Source of the DNA: Acuticoccus mangrovi
GTDB lineage: Bacteria > Pseudomonadota > Alphaproteobacteria > Rhizobiales > Amorphaceae
DNA length: 64,000 nucleotides
Direction of reading: 5' to 3'
NCBI RefSeq assembly: GCF_016411865.1
Contig: NZ_JAEKJA010000007.1
Location: 248,001-312,000, forward strand
Shown: in pieces, positions 17,832-26,477 of the stretch
How positions within the stretch are numbered: position 1 is the stretch's first letter
How the letters are laid out: every line of letters begins with the position of its first letter
Translations under genes and position numbers: made by a program
Notes under the pieces: generated by a model
The model's input: only the letters and a program-made list of their open reading frames with translations
The model's database searches: none
Told to the model about the DNA's origin: nothing

Positions 17832-18488
17832 ATGCAGTTCTTTGTCGATACCGCCGACGTGTCGGAGATCAAGTCGCTCGCCGAGACCGGTATGCTCGAC
17901 GGGGTCACCACCAACCCGTCGCTGATCATGAAGGCGGGTCGGCCGATGGCCGAGGTCATCGCCGAGATCGCCGACATTGTCGACGGGCCGGTCAGCGCCG
18001 AGGTCACGGCCACCGAGAAGGACCAGATGATCGCCGAGGGCAAGAAGCTCGCCGCGATCGCACCCAACATCGCCGTGAAGCTGCCGCTCACGTGGGATGG
18101 GCTCAAGGCGTGCCGCGCGCTGACGGGTGACGGCCACATGGTCAACGTCACGCTCTGCTTCAGCGCGGCGCAGGCGCTGCTCGCGGCAAAGGCGGGGGCG
18201 ACGTTCATCTCCCCCTTCATCGGCCGGCTCGACGACATCGGCCTCGACGGCATGAAGCTGATCGAAGACATCCGTGCCATCTACGACAATTATGAGGACT
18301 TGCGGACCGCCATTCTCGCCGCATCCATCCGCACCGTGAATCACGTCCAGCAGGCGGCCATCGCCGGTTCGGACGTGGCGACGGTGCCGCCGGGCGTCCT
18401 GTCGAAGCTGATCGAGCACCCGCTCACCGACAAGGGCCTCGACCAGTTCCTGTCGGATTGGGCGAAGACCGGTCAGTCGATCCTCTGA
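17832..18488 (+). CDS. tal: Transaldolase (small TalC/fructose-6-phosphate aldolase-like type)
   Basis: A 218-residue class I aldolase of the small transaldolase family that exchanges three-carbon units in the non-oxidative pentose phosphate pathway. It starts MQFFVDTAD and has VTTNPSLI near residue 25, the Schiff-base lysine in NIAVKLPLT (about residue 84) and the LNVTLCFS-like segment [20 protein letters not shown]. The ATG at 17832 gives the standard N-terminus; in-frame upstream starts (17799, 17817) are not conserved. The gene order divergent from priA is seen in other alphaproteobacteria. Fructose-6-phosphate aldolase activity cannot be excluded. Confidence 0.93.
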   Translation: MQFFVDTADVSEIKSLAETGMLDGVTTNPSLIMKAGRPMAEVIAEIADIVDGPVSAEVTATEKDQMIAEGKKLAAIAPNIAVKLPLTWDGLKACRALTGDGHMVNVTLCFSAAQALLAAKAGATFISPFIGRLDDIGLDGMKLIEDIRAIYDNYEDLRTAILAASIRTVNHVQQAAIAGSDVATVPPGVLSKLIEHPLTDKGLDQFLSDWAKTGQSIL

Positions 18489-18504
18489 TCGGCCCCCGGC
18501 GGGC

Positions 18505-18906
18505 TCAGCCTTTCGGCTCGGGGAAGGCGACGGGCCCGCCCTTCGCCGCCCAGTCGGTGAAGCCGTCCTTGAGGTGCGCGGCCTCGAAGCCCATGTCGTT
18601 GAGCATGGCGGCGGAGAGCGCCGAGCGCCAGCCCGACGCGCAGTGGAGAATGAACGTCTTCTCCGCCCCGAAGGCCTCTTTGTAGTAGGGGCTCTCGGGG
18701 TCGACCCAGAATTCCAGCATGCCGCGGGGGCAGTGGAAGCTGCCCGGAATGAAGCCGCTGCGCTGGCGCTCGCGCGGATCGCGCAGGTCGACGAACACCA
18801 CGTCCGGATCGCCGTGGCGGGCGATGGCCCCCTCGGTGTCGACCTCCGTGACGCGGGCGCGTGCCGCGGCGACCATCTCGGCCGCCGATATTTTGAGCTT
18901 TTTCAT
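18505..18906 (-). CDS. Rhodanese-like domain protein
   Basis: A 133-residue single-domain rhodanese (sulfurtransferase fold). Visible features are FVDLRDPRERQRSGFIPGSFHCPRG and the active-site loop CASGWRS with catalytic Cys near residue 99, which would carry persulfide. It has no signal peptide and is probably cytoplasmic. It ends 16 bases from the convergent transaldolase stop and is divergent from xerC. The physiological sulfur donor and acceptor are unknown. Confidence 0.9.
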   Translation of the reverse strand: MKKLKISAAEMVAAARARVTEVDTEGAIARHGDPDVVFVDLRDPRERQRSGFIPGSFHCPRGMLEFWVDPESPYYKEAFGAEKTFILHCASGWRSALSAAMLNDMGFEAAHLKDGFTDWAAKGGPVAFPEPKG

Positions 18907-19072
18907 GGACTTCGTCCTCCCGCTGTGGCGCTGGACCCTACCCCTCTACGCCATGCCGCCACAAGGGATGCGCGGGTCGGACAGGTCTGCGCATTTGCGT
19001 GGGAGATCCTTACCGCGCCTTAGCCCTTCCCGGTGGCGGCGCGTGAAGGAGACCCGTAAGATCCTTCTTTCT

Positions 19073-20008
19073 ATGACCGATCATTCCGCCTCCTTGCTGC
19101 CCGCCGACACCGCCGTCCTGGACGCGCGGACGGCATGGCTCGCGGGCCTCGCCGCGCGCGGCCTGTCGGCGAACACCGTCGCCGCCTACGAGCGGGACAC
19201 CCGGCAGTTCCTCGCCTTCCTCGCGGTCCATCAGGGCGGGCCGGCGCGGCTCGCCGATCTCGACGCCATGAAGCCCATGGACGTGCGCGCCTTTCTCGCC
19301 GAGCGGCGGCGGGAGGGGGTGGAGGGGCGCTCCCTCGCCCGCATCCTGTCCGGGCTGCGAGGCTTCCTCAACTATCTGGAGCGCCATCACGGGATCAACG
19401 CCGCGGCGGCGCGGGCGGTGGCGGCGCCCACCAAGCCGCGCAGCCTGCCGCGGCCGGTGGCGCCGGAGGCCGCCCGCACCATGGTGAGCGCGGCCGAGGG
19501 GGGCGACTGGATCGCCGCCCGCGACGCGGCGGTGCTCGGCCTCCTCTACGGCTGCGGCCTGCGCGTGGGCGAGGCGACGGGGCTCGACGCGGCCGAGATG
19601 CGGCCGCCCGTCGCGCTGCTGCGGATCCGCGGCAAGGGCGGCAAGGAGCGTGTGGTGCCGGTGCTCCCTGCGGTTGCGGCGCTGATCGAAGCCTATCGCG
19701 CGGCCGCGCCCTTCGCGCTCGAAGAGGGCGCCTTCTTCCGCGGCGAGAAGGGCGGACGCCTGTCGCCGCGCATCGTGCAGCGGGCGATGGCGGCCTGGCG
19801 CGGGGCGCTCGGCCTCCCCGACAGCGCCACGCCGCATGCGCTGCGCCACGCCTTCGCCTCGCACGTCCTCGCCGGCGGCGGCGACCTCAGGGCGATCCAG
19901 GAGCTTCTCGGCCATGCGCGCCTGTCGACCACGCAGGTCTACACCGCCGTCGACGACAGCCGCCTCGTCGCCGCCTGGCGCGACGCCCATCCGAGAGCGG
20001 GGGCCTAG
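19073..20008 (+). CDS. xerC: Tyrosine recombinase XerC
   Basis: Site-specific recombinase that, with XerD, resolves chromosome dimers at dif. The 311-residue protein has an N-terminal SAM-like core-binding domain and a C-terminal catalytic domain with the complete set of residues: Arg164 in GLRVGE, Lys188 in RGKGGKER, His255 and Arg258 in PHALRH, His281 in LGHAR, and the nucleophile Tyr290 in TTQVYT. The start ATG at 19073 gives the usual length. The next gene starts directly after the stop codon. Context shows no integrase-type mobile element, which supports the housekeeping assignment. Confidence 0.93.
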   Translation: MTDHSASLLPADTAVLDARTAWLAGLAARGLSANTVAAYERDTRQFLAFLAVHQGGPARLADLDAMKPMDVRAFLAERRREGVEGRSLARILSGLRGFLNYLERHHGINAAAARAVAAPTKPRSLPRPVAPEAARTMVSAAEGGDWIAARDAAVLGLLYGCGLRVGEATGLDAAEMRPPVALLRIRGKGGKERVVPVLPAVAALIEAYRAAAPFALEEGAFFRGEKGGRLSPRIVQRAMAAWRGALGLPDSATPHALRHAFASHVLAGGGDLRAIQELLGHARLSTTQVYTAVDDSRLVAAWRDAHPRAGA

Positions 20009-20758
20009 GTGCGGCCGCCACCGCCCTGGCTGCGCCGCACGCCGCTGCTGCGCGAGCCGATGCGCCGCCTCTACAAGCGCTACGCCCCGACGGGGCCGGT
20101 GCTTTCGACGGTCGAAGGTCTCGCCTGGAGCCTCGCCCCGCGCGACAACAAGGTCGACTTCGACATCTGGTACAAGGGCCGCCTGGAGGAGGCCGCGGAG
20201 CGCGCGTTCCTCGCGAGCATGCTCCGGGCGGGCGACGTCTTCGTCGACATCGGCGCCAATATCGGCCTCTACACCATCGGTCTCCTCGCCGCGGTGCCGG
20301 GCCTCTCGGTCGTCGCCTTGGAGCCGCTGGAGCGGGTGCGCACGCGGCTGAAGCACAATCTGGCGCTCAACCATCTTGCCGACCGCGCCAGCGTGCGCAG
20401 CGAGGCCGTCGGCCCGGAAGGACAGCGCCAGCTCTACGAGAGCCGCAACGCCGGGCGCTCCTCGCTGGTGCCCTTCGCCGGCTCGCGCCCTGGCGAGGTG
20501 ATCGCGGTGCGCCCGCTCGCCGACCTCCTCGACCTGCCGCCGGCGGCGCTCAAGATCGACGTGGAGGGGTTCGAGGACGTGGCTTTGATGCCCTACTTCG
20601 ACGCCGTGGGCGAGGAGCGCTGGCCACGCGCGATCGTGATTGAGACGCTGCATCGCAAGCTTTGGGCACGCGACTGTCTTCAAGAACTCTTCCAAAGAGG
20701 TTATGAGCGTGTGGGCGAGACGGGAGAGAACGCTCTCCTCGCCCGCCACACGAGATAA
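20009..20758 (+). CDS. FkbM-family methyltransferase
   Basis: A 249-residue SAM-dependent methyltransferase of the FkbM family, which usually O-methylates sugars or lipids. The SAM motif I is VFVDIGANIGLYTI (around residues 77-90), followed by ALEP, and the family stretch LKIDVEGFEDVAL in the second half. The GTG start immediately follows the xerC stop, so it is probably co-transcribed with xerC. It sits in front of sdhB where sdhA might be expected. The acceptor substrate is unknown. Confidence 0.88.
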   Translation: MRPPPPWLRRTPLLREPMRRLYKRYAPTGPVLSTVEGLAWSLAPRDNKVDFDIWYKGRLEEAAERAFLASMLRAGDVFVDIGANIGLYTIGLLAAVPGLSVVALEPLERVRTRLKHNLALNHLADRASVRSEAVGPEGQRQLYESRNAGRSSLVPFAGSRPGEVIAVRPLADLLDLPPAALKIDVEGFEDVALMPYFDAVGEERWPRAIVIETLHRKLWARDCLQELFQRGYERVGETGENALLARHTR

Positions 20759-20812
20759 ACCGACGCCGCTCGACGCCATCCACGCCGGCCGACGCAACCG
20801 ACAGAGTGAGAC

Positions 20813-21592
20813 ATGGTCCAGCTGACGCTTCCCAAGAATTCGCGCATCGAAGAGGGTAAGACCTGGCCGAAACCGGAAGGCGCCACCAATCTGCGTGAGT
20901 TCCGCGTCTACCGCTGGCAGGAAGAGGGAACCGACAATCCGAAGGTCGACACCTACTATATCGACCTCGACGATTGCGGCCCGATGATTCTCGACGGTCT
21001 GCTCTACATCAAGAACAAGATCGACCCGACGCTGGCCTTCCGCCGGTCGTGCCGCGAGGGCATCTGCGGCTCCTGCGCCATGAACATGAACGGCCTCAAC
21101 GGGCTCGCCTGCACCACCGGCATGGACGAAGTCGAAGGCGCGGTGACGATCTACCCGCTGCCGCACATGCCGGTGATTCGCGACCTCATCCCGGATCTCA
21201 CCAACTTCTACGCCCAGCTGCGCGAGATCGAGCCCTGGCTCAAGACCGACACGCCGCAGCCGCAGAAGGAGTGGCGCCAGTCGCACTATGACCGCGAGAA
21301 GCTCGACGGTCTCTACGAGTGTATCTTGTGCGCCTGCTGCTCCACTTCCTGCCCCTCCTACTGGTGGAACGGCGATCGCTACCTCGGCCCGGCCGCGCTC
21401 CTCCAGGCGCACCGCTGGATCGTCGACAGCCGCGACGAGAAGACGGGCGAGCGGCTCGACGCGCTGGAAGATCCCTTCCGCCTCTATCGCTGCCACACCA
21501 TCATGAACTGCGCCAACGCCTGCCCGAAGGGGCTCAACCCGGCGAAGGCGATCGCCGAGATCAAGGCACTGATGGTCGAGCGCCGCGTCTGA
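20813..21592 (+). CDS. sdhB: Succinate dehydrogenase iron-sulfur subunit
   Basis: SdhB carries electrons from the flavoprotein SdhA to quinone in complex II. The 259-residue product has all three cluster motifs: CREGICGSC with a later Cys for the 2Fe-2S cluster, [12 protein letters not shown] for 4Fe-4S, and [17 protein letters not shown] for 3Fe-4S. It is full length. sdhC, sdhD and sdhA are not in the window; the preceding gene is an FkbM methyltransferase. A strong hairpin terminator lies just downstream, so sdhB ends the transcript. Confidence 0.97.
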   Translation: MVQLTLPKNSRIEEGKTWPKPEGATNLREFRVYRWQEEGTDNPKVDTYYIDLDDCGPMILDGLLYIKNKIDPTLAFRRSCREGICGSCAMNMNGLNGLACTTGMDEVEGAVTIYPLPHMPVIRDLIPDLTNFYAQLREIEPWLKTDTPQPQKEWRQSHYDREKLDGLYECILCACCSTSCPSYWWNGDRYLGPAALLQAHRWIVDSRDEKTGERLDALEDPFRLYRCHTIMNCANACPKGLNPAKAIAEIKALMVERRV

Positions 21593-21614
21593 GGCGACCC
21601 GCCATCGCGCACGA

Positions 21615-21654
21615 AAAAGCGCCGCCGGGGTTTCCCGGCGGCGCTTTTGTTTTT
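21615..21654 (+). terminator. Rho-independent terminator after sdhB
   Basis: A near-perfect stem AAAAGCGCCGCCGGG / CCCGGCGGCGCTTTT with a four-base loop at 21615-21648 is followed by GTTTTT. The leading A-run means it could also terminate transcription arriving from the minus-strand TRAP operon, whose last stop is about 45 bases away. Confidence 0.92.
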
Positions 21655-21697
21655 GGAGAGGGCCGGCGATGAGCCCACCCTCTCGGGGAAGCACCCC

Positions 21698-23476
21698 TCA
21701 GAGGAACACCTGGGTGAGCTGGGGGAAAATCAGCACCAGCATCAGCACGAAGAGCTGCAGCCCGATGAACGGCAGGAAGCCCTTGAAGATGTCGGGCAGC
21801 GTGATGTGCGGCGGGGCGACCGATTTCAGGTAGAAGGCCGCCGGCCCGAACGGGGGCGACAGGAACGACACCTGCATGTTGACGCAGAACAGGATGCCGA
21901 ACCAGATGCGCGCCTCGGTGGCCGTCATGCCGAGGTCGAGCTTCAGGATGATGGGCAGGAACACCGGCATAACCAGGAGCACGATGCCGACCCAGTCCAT
22001 CAGCGCGCCGAGCACCAGGAAGATGCCCATCATGATGAGGATCACGATGAACGGCGCGAGATCGGCCCCGGTGATGAGGTTCGCCACGTAGGCCGGGCCG
22101 CCGGCGATCGAATAGGCGCCGGCCAGCGCGGTGGCGCCGATGGTCACCATCAAGATGGTGCCGGTGGATTTGAAGGTGCGCTGGAGCGACTGGTAGAATA
22201 GGCGCCAGGTGAACTCGCCGCGCAGGACGATGAAGACGAGCACCGCCACGACGCCCATTCCCGCCGCCTCGGTGATGCCGGTGACGCCGCCGTAGATCGA
22301 CCCCAGCACCACGAACACCACGATGAGCGGGGCGACGAGGCCCTTGCCCATCTCCCACGCCTCGCGCACCCGGCCCGGACCGATGACGGCGAAGACGAGC
22401 GCCATCAGGATCGCCGCGGCGCCGACGAGGGCGATGGCGTCGGTCCGCGGATCGGGCAGGAAGAGGCCGGTGCTGCGCGCCCCGAAGGTCGACTGGAGGA
22501 AGACGAGCACCGCCGCGACGGCCGCGGCGCCGGCGACGAGGATGACGAGAAAAGCGAGGAAGCGGACCGGCTTGGCCCATCCCACGAGGTCGCCCTCCTG
22601 CTCCGGCGGCAACGGGGCGAGCGAAGGATTGAGCTGTGTCCGCACCACGATGTAGATCAGATAGCACGCCGCGAGGATGAAGCCCGGCACGAAGGCCGCG
22701 GTGAACAGCGCCTGGATCGAGGTCTCGGTGACGAGGCCGTAGATGATGAGGACGATCGACGGCGGGATCATCGTGCCGAGCGAGCCGGACGCGCAGATGG
22801 TGCCGATGGCGAGGTTCTGGTTGTAGCCGAGCCGCAGCATCTGGGGCAGGGCGATGAGGCCGAGAAGCACGACCTCGCCGCCGATGATGCCGGACATCGC
22901 CGCCATGATGATGGCCATGATCGCCGTCACCAGCGCGATGCCGCCACGGGTGCGCGACAACCATACGTTGAGCGCGTTGTACATGTCGCGGGCAAGGCCC
23001 GAGCGCTCCAAGAGCGAGGCCATGAAGATGAAGAGCGGCACCGAGATGATGACGTAGTCGGTCATCAAGCCGTAGATCCGCTGCGACAGCACCGAGAAGG
23101 GGCCGGTGCCGAAGGAGCGGAAGAGCACGTCGGGTCCGAACCGCAGATAGAGCACGAGGACGGCGAGAAAGCCCGACGCGAAGCCGAGCGGCATGCCGAT
23201 CGCGAGGAGCAGGAAGATGCCGATCAAGAGGATGATCGACAGCGTCGCCACGTCCATCCCCGACACCTTGGGCAGGGTCGAGAAGGCCTGCCAGAAGGCG
23301 TCGCGGATGCCTTCGGTGTTGGGCCCGTCGGCAAGCTCGGGCGGGAAGACGAAGATGAGGATGGTGAAGGCGAGCGCCAGGAAGATCGCCGCGAGGAGGT
23401 CGGCCCGGCGCACCGAGAGGTAGGCGAACCAGGCGATCGAGACGAGGAGGAAGACGAACCAGGGATTGAACGGCAT
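21698..23476 (-). CDS. dctM: TRAP transporter large permease subunit DctM
   Basis: The ion-coupled membrane subunit of a tripartite (TRAP) importer, with roughly a dozen hydrophobic segments. At 592 residues it belongs to the longer subgroup of DctM proteins; an extra region of about 100 residues in the middle (near residues 285-390) contains two or three additional membrane segments. Typical stretches are IGMPLGFASGFLA, SVPLFIFMASLLERSG and FGVLFCVNMQ-like sequence near the C-terminus. It follows dctQ after about 70 bases and completes the TRAP operon. The start has no obvious ribosome-binding site, so coupling to dctQ is possible. Confidence 0.94.
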   Translation of the reverse strand: MPFNPWFVFLLVSIAWFAYLSVRRADLLAAIFLALAFTILIFVFPPELADGPNTEGIRDAFWQAFSTLPKVSGMDVATLSIILLIGIFLLLAIGMPLGFASGFLAVLVLYLRFGPDVLFRSFGTGPFSVLSQRIYGLMTDYVIISVPLFIFMASLLERSGLARDMYNALNVWLSRTRGGIALVTAIMAIIMAAMSGIIGGEVVLLGLIALPQMLRLGYNQNLAIGTICASGSLGTMIPPSIVLIIYGLVTETSIQALFTAAFVPGFILAACYLIYIVVRTQLNPSLAPLPPEQEGDLVGWAKPVRFLAFLVILVAGAAAVAAVLVFLQSTFGARSTGLFLPDPRTDAIALVGAAAILMALVFAVIGPGRVREAWEMGKGLVAPLIVVFVVLGSIYGGVTGITEAAGMGVVAVLVFIVLRGEFTWRLFYQSLQRTFKSTGTILMVTIGATALAGAYSIAGGPAYVANLITGADLAPFIVILIMMGIFLVLGALMDWVGIVLLVMPVFLPIILKLDLGMTATEARIWFGILFCVNMQVSFLSPPFGPAAFYLKSVAPPHITLPDIFKGFLPFIGLQLFVLMLVLIFPQLTQVFL

Positions 23477-23547
23477 GACGGACTATCGGGTTCGGGCCGG
23501 CGAGCGGCGCACGGCGAGGGGGGCGGGGCGAGCGGGGGAGGCGGCCA

Positions 23548-24117
23548 TCAGTCGTGCCTGTCCGAGACGGTTTCCTCGTAGGCGCCGCGATATTCGCTCG
23601 CGACATCGTCGTCGCTCTCGCCGTAGGGGCCGCGGTTCCAGTCCGCGATGAGGTTCGCGATGGACTGGGCGATCATCAGCCCGGCGACGATCAGGATCGC
23701 CGGCTTCATGGTCGCCGGGATCGGCGGATCCCAGGCCGTGCCGAAGGTCTCCCAGCGGCCATACTTCGCCACCGCCTCGTTGAAGCCGCCATGGATGATC
23801 ATGACGCCGAAGATGACGATGCAGACGGTCGAGATGATGTCGAAGATGCGCTGCACCCAGCGTGGCACGATATCGTAGAGCATCGTGATGCGGATGTGGC
23901 CGCGCTGCTGGAGCACGTAGAGAGCGGCGAGAAGATAGATGAAGCCGCCGATCCATAGGCTCATTTCGTTGACCCACAGGGTGGGTTTTTCGAAGAAGTA
24001 GCGCATGATCACTTCGTAAAACATGATCGCGACGATCACCGCGACAAGGAACATGCCCACACGGCTGATGCCGAGGCTGATGTAGTCGATGGGGCTGCGC
24101 GGTTCGAATTCGACCAT
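23548..24117 (-). CDS. dctQ: TRAP transporter small permease subunit DctQ
   Basis: The four-helix small membrane subunit that links the binding protein to DctM. The 189-residue product has hydrophobic segments near residues 20-40, 55-75, 95-115 and 140-160 and the family pattern MFYEVIMRYFF followed by WVNEMSLW. It ends in an acidic cytoplasmic tail longer than usual. ATG at 24117 is preceded by AGGAG at seven bases. It lies between the first dctP and dctM. Confidence 0.92.
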   Translation of the reverse strand: MVEFEPRSPIDYISLGISRVGMFLVAVIVAIMFYEVIMRYFFEKPTLWVNEMSLWIGGFIYLLAALYVLQQRGHIRITMLYDIVPRWVQRIFDIISTVCIVIFGVMIIHGGFNEAVAKYGRWETFGTAWDPPIPATMKPAILIVAGLMIAQSIANLIADWNRGPYGESDDDVASEYRGAYEETVSDRHD

Positions 24118-24240
24118 GGCACCTCTCCTTCGATGGCGGGCGGACCGTCGGAACGGTCGAGACACGGGAACCTAGAGACGGCGACGGGCCGGTGACCCGG
24201 CCCGTCGATGACGCCGCGAGGCGGCTGGAGGGGATGCTCG

Positions 24241-25263
24241 TCAGTCGAGCAGCCCGATGCGGCCGAGAAATTCCTTGTGGCGCGTGACGAACTTCTTCGC
24301 CATTTCCGACGTCGCGTACTCGTCCCACGCGGTGACGGCGGCCTCGCGGAAGGCGGCGCGGTCCTCGGCGGGCCAGTCGTGCAGCGTCGCGCCGGCCTCG
24401 CGCAGGGCGTTGGCCGTCTTGTCGATCTCGATCGCGTGCGACAGCGAGTTCTGGAAGGCGTGCTTCTGCCAGGCGACGTCGACGATGCGCTTCAGATCGT
24501 CGGGCAGCGCGTCCCACGTCTCGAGGCGGATGGCGAAGTGGTCGGCGGGCATCGAGTGGAAGCCCGGATAGGTGGCGTGGTCGACGACGTCGTAGATGCC
24601 GAGCGACTTGTTGACCGCGAGGTTCGAGGCGTCGGCCCCGTCGATCACGCCCGATTCCATCGCGGTGAAGATCTCGGTGAAGTCCATCACCACCGGCGAG
24701 GCGCCCATGTTGGCGAAGATGGTCGTCTCCATCCCCGGCGGGGAGCGGAACTTCCAGCCTTCAAGGGAGGCGACGCCGTCGAGCGGCCTCGAGGAGGAGA
24801 GCGCCTCCTGGCCGTGGATCCACCAGCCGACGAGGCGCATGTCGTACTCGGCGTAGAGCTCGCGGGCGAGCTCCAGGCCGCCGCCGTTGTAGAAGAAGGC
24901 GTAGAGCTGCCACGGAGTGTCGTAGCCGCCCATCAGATCGCCGACGAACTGGAAGGCCGGGTCCTTGCCGGTCTGGTAGGACGGCTGGGTCATGTCGCCG
25001 TCGAGGATGCCGTTGACGACGGCATCGAACGTCTCGACCGACTTCACCACGGCGGATGAATAGAACGGCTCCACCTTGATGCGGCCGGCGGACATCACCT
25101 CCAGATCGTCGAAGAACTGGGCCGCATTCTGTCCCGGCAGCGATTCGGCGCTGAAGAGGTTCTGGATGCGGAGGGTGATCTCGGGCTCCGCGGCGTCGGC
25201 GGGTGCGGCGAGCGCTGCAAGGCTCGCCACGGTCGCCGCCGCGCCTAGGGATAAGATGCGCAT
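24241..25263 (-). CDS. dctP: TRAP transporter substrate-binding protein DctP (copy 1, dctQ-proximal)
   Basis: A periplasmic solute-binding protein of 340 residues, DctP family, with a signal peptide ending around ADAA. It shows the family segment WKFRSPPGMET, whose Arg normally salt-bridges the substrate carboxylate, followed by GASPVVMDFTEIFTAMESGVIDGAD. AGGAA lies upstream of the ATG. It is one of three tandem paralogues sharing blocks such as SSAVVKSVETFDA, YQTGKDPAFQFV and YPGFHSMPADHFA. It is closest to dctQM and the likely principal partner; the ligand is probably an organic acid. Confidence 0.93.
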   Translation of the reverse strand: MRILSLGAAATVASLAALAAPADAAEPEITLRIQNLFSAESLPGQNAAQFFDDLEVMSAGRIKVEPFYSSAVVKSVETFDAVVNGILDGDMTQPSYQTGKDPAFQFVGDLMGGYDTPWQLYAFFYNGGGLELARELYAEYDMRLVGWWIHGQEALSSSRPLDGVASLEGWKFRSPPGMETTIFANMGASPVVMDFTEIFTAMESGVIDGADASNLAVNKSLGIYDVVDHATYPGFHSMPADHFAIRLETWDALPDDLKRIVDVAWQKHAFQNSLSHAIEIDKTANALREAGATLHDWPAEDRAAFREAAVTAWDEYATSEMAKKFVTRHKEFLGRIGLLD

Positions 25264-25383
25264 GGGTTTGTTCCTGTGGCGGTCGGCCCCCGTCCGGCGC
25301 GCCTCACGCGGCGGACGATGCGGGCGGACCGGCGGTGCAAGGGAGGCGGGCAGCATGACGGCCGCCCGCCGGTCTCGCGCGGC

Positions 25384-26394
25384 CTAGTCGAGCAGGCCGA
25401 TCGTGTGCAGGAACTCCTTGTGCTTCTGCACCAGCGCTTTGGCGTTGTCGGAGGTGGCGAACTCGTCCCACGCGGCGAGCGAGGCCTCGCGGAACTTGGC
25501 CCGGTCCGCGGCCGACCAGTTGTAGAGGGTGACGCCGCTCTCCTCGAGCTCGTTGGCGGCGCGCTGGATGTCCACCTGGTAGTCGAGCGTGGTGCGGAAG
25601 GCGCACTTCTGGAAGGCCACCTCGATGATGCGCTGCAGGTCTTCGGGCAGACCGTTCCAGACGTCGAGGTTGAGGGCGAAGTGGTCGGCGGGCATCGAGT
25701 GGAAGCCCGGATAGGTCGCGTGCTTGGCGAGATCGTAGATGCCGACGGACTGGCTGGTCGAAAGGTTCGAGTGGTCCGTCCCCTCGATGATGCCCGATTC
25801 CAGCGCGGTGAAGACCTCGGTGAAGTCCATCACGATGGGCGAGGCGCCCATGTTGGCGAAGATCTTCGTCTCCATGCCCGGCGGCGAGCGGAACTTCCAG
25901 TCGACGAGGGCCTCGGGGCCCGGCAGCGGCTCGGTGGAGGCGAGCGACTCCTGGCCGGGGATCCACCAGCCGACGAGGTGCATGCCGAACTGGTTATAGA
26001 GCGCCTGCGCCGCCTCCATGCCGCCACCGTTGTAGAGGAAGGCGTACATCTGCCAGGGGGTGTCGTAGCCGCCCATCGGGTCGCCGACGAACTGGAAGGC
26101 GGGGTCCTTGCCGGTCTGGTAGGCGCCGCCGGTCATGTCGCCGTCGAGGATGCCGTTGACGGCCGCGTCGAAGGTTTCCACCGACTTCACGACGGCGGAG
26201 GAGAAGAAGGGCTCGACGGTGAGGCGGCCGCCCGACATCACCTGGATGTCGTCGAAGAACTGGGACGCGTTCTTACCGGAGACCGATTCGGGCGAGAGGT
26301 GGGTCTGGATCCGCAGGGTGAAGTTGTCCTGCGCCAGCGCTCCGGAGAGGGAGAACGCGGTCAAGGCCGTTGCGGCCATCAGGGTGCGAAGCAT
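25384..26394 (-). CDS. dctP: TRAP transporter substrate-binding protein DctP (copy 2)
   Basis: The middle of three tandem DctP paralogues, 336 residues, with a signal peptide ending at ALAQ. It shares the same conserved blocks as its neighbours, including the carboxylate-binding WKFRSPPGMET and MDFTEVFTALESGIIEG. Differences cluster in GWWIPGQESLAS and in DHSNLSTSQS, where copy 1 has DASNLAVNKS; such sites could change ligand preference. GGAGG is six bases upstream of ATG 26394. The gaps to its neighbours (83 and 120 bases) contain no separate promoter that I can recognise. Confidence 0.93.
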   Translation of the reverse strand: MLRTLMAATALTAFSLSGALAQDNFTLRIQTHLSPESVSGKNASQFFDDIQVMSGGRLTVEPFFSSAVVKSVETFDAAVNGILDGDMTGGAYQTGKDPAFQFVGDPMGGYDTPWQMYAFLYNGGGMEAAQALYNQFGMHLVGWWIPGQESLASTEPLPGPEALVDWKFRSPPGMETKIFANMGASPIVMDFTEVFTALESGIIEGTDHSNLSTSQSVGIYDLAKHATYPGFHSMPADHFALNLDVWNGLPEDLQRIIEVAFQKCAFRTTLDYQVDIQRAANELEESGVTLYNWSAADRAKFREASLAAWDEFATSDNAKALVQKHKEFLHTIGLLD

Positions 26395-26477
26395 GAATGT
26401 CCTCCAGGTGCCGGTCTTCTGCCGGCTACGGTGATGCTGAGGCGCGGGCGCGAACGCCCGCGGAAGACACGTCCCGA

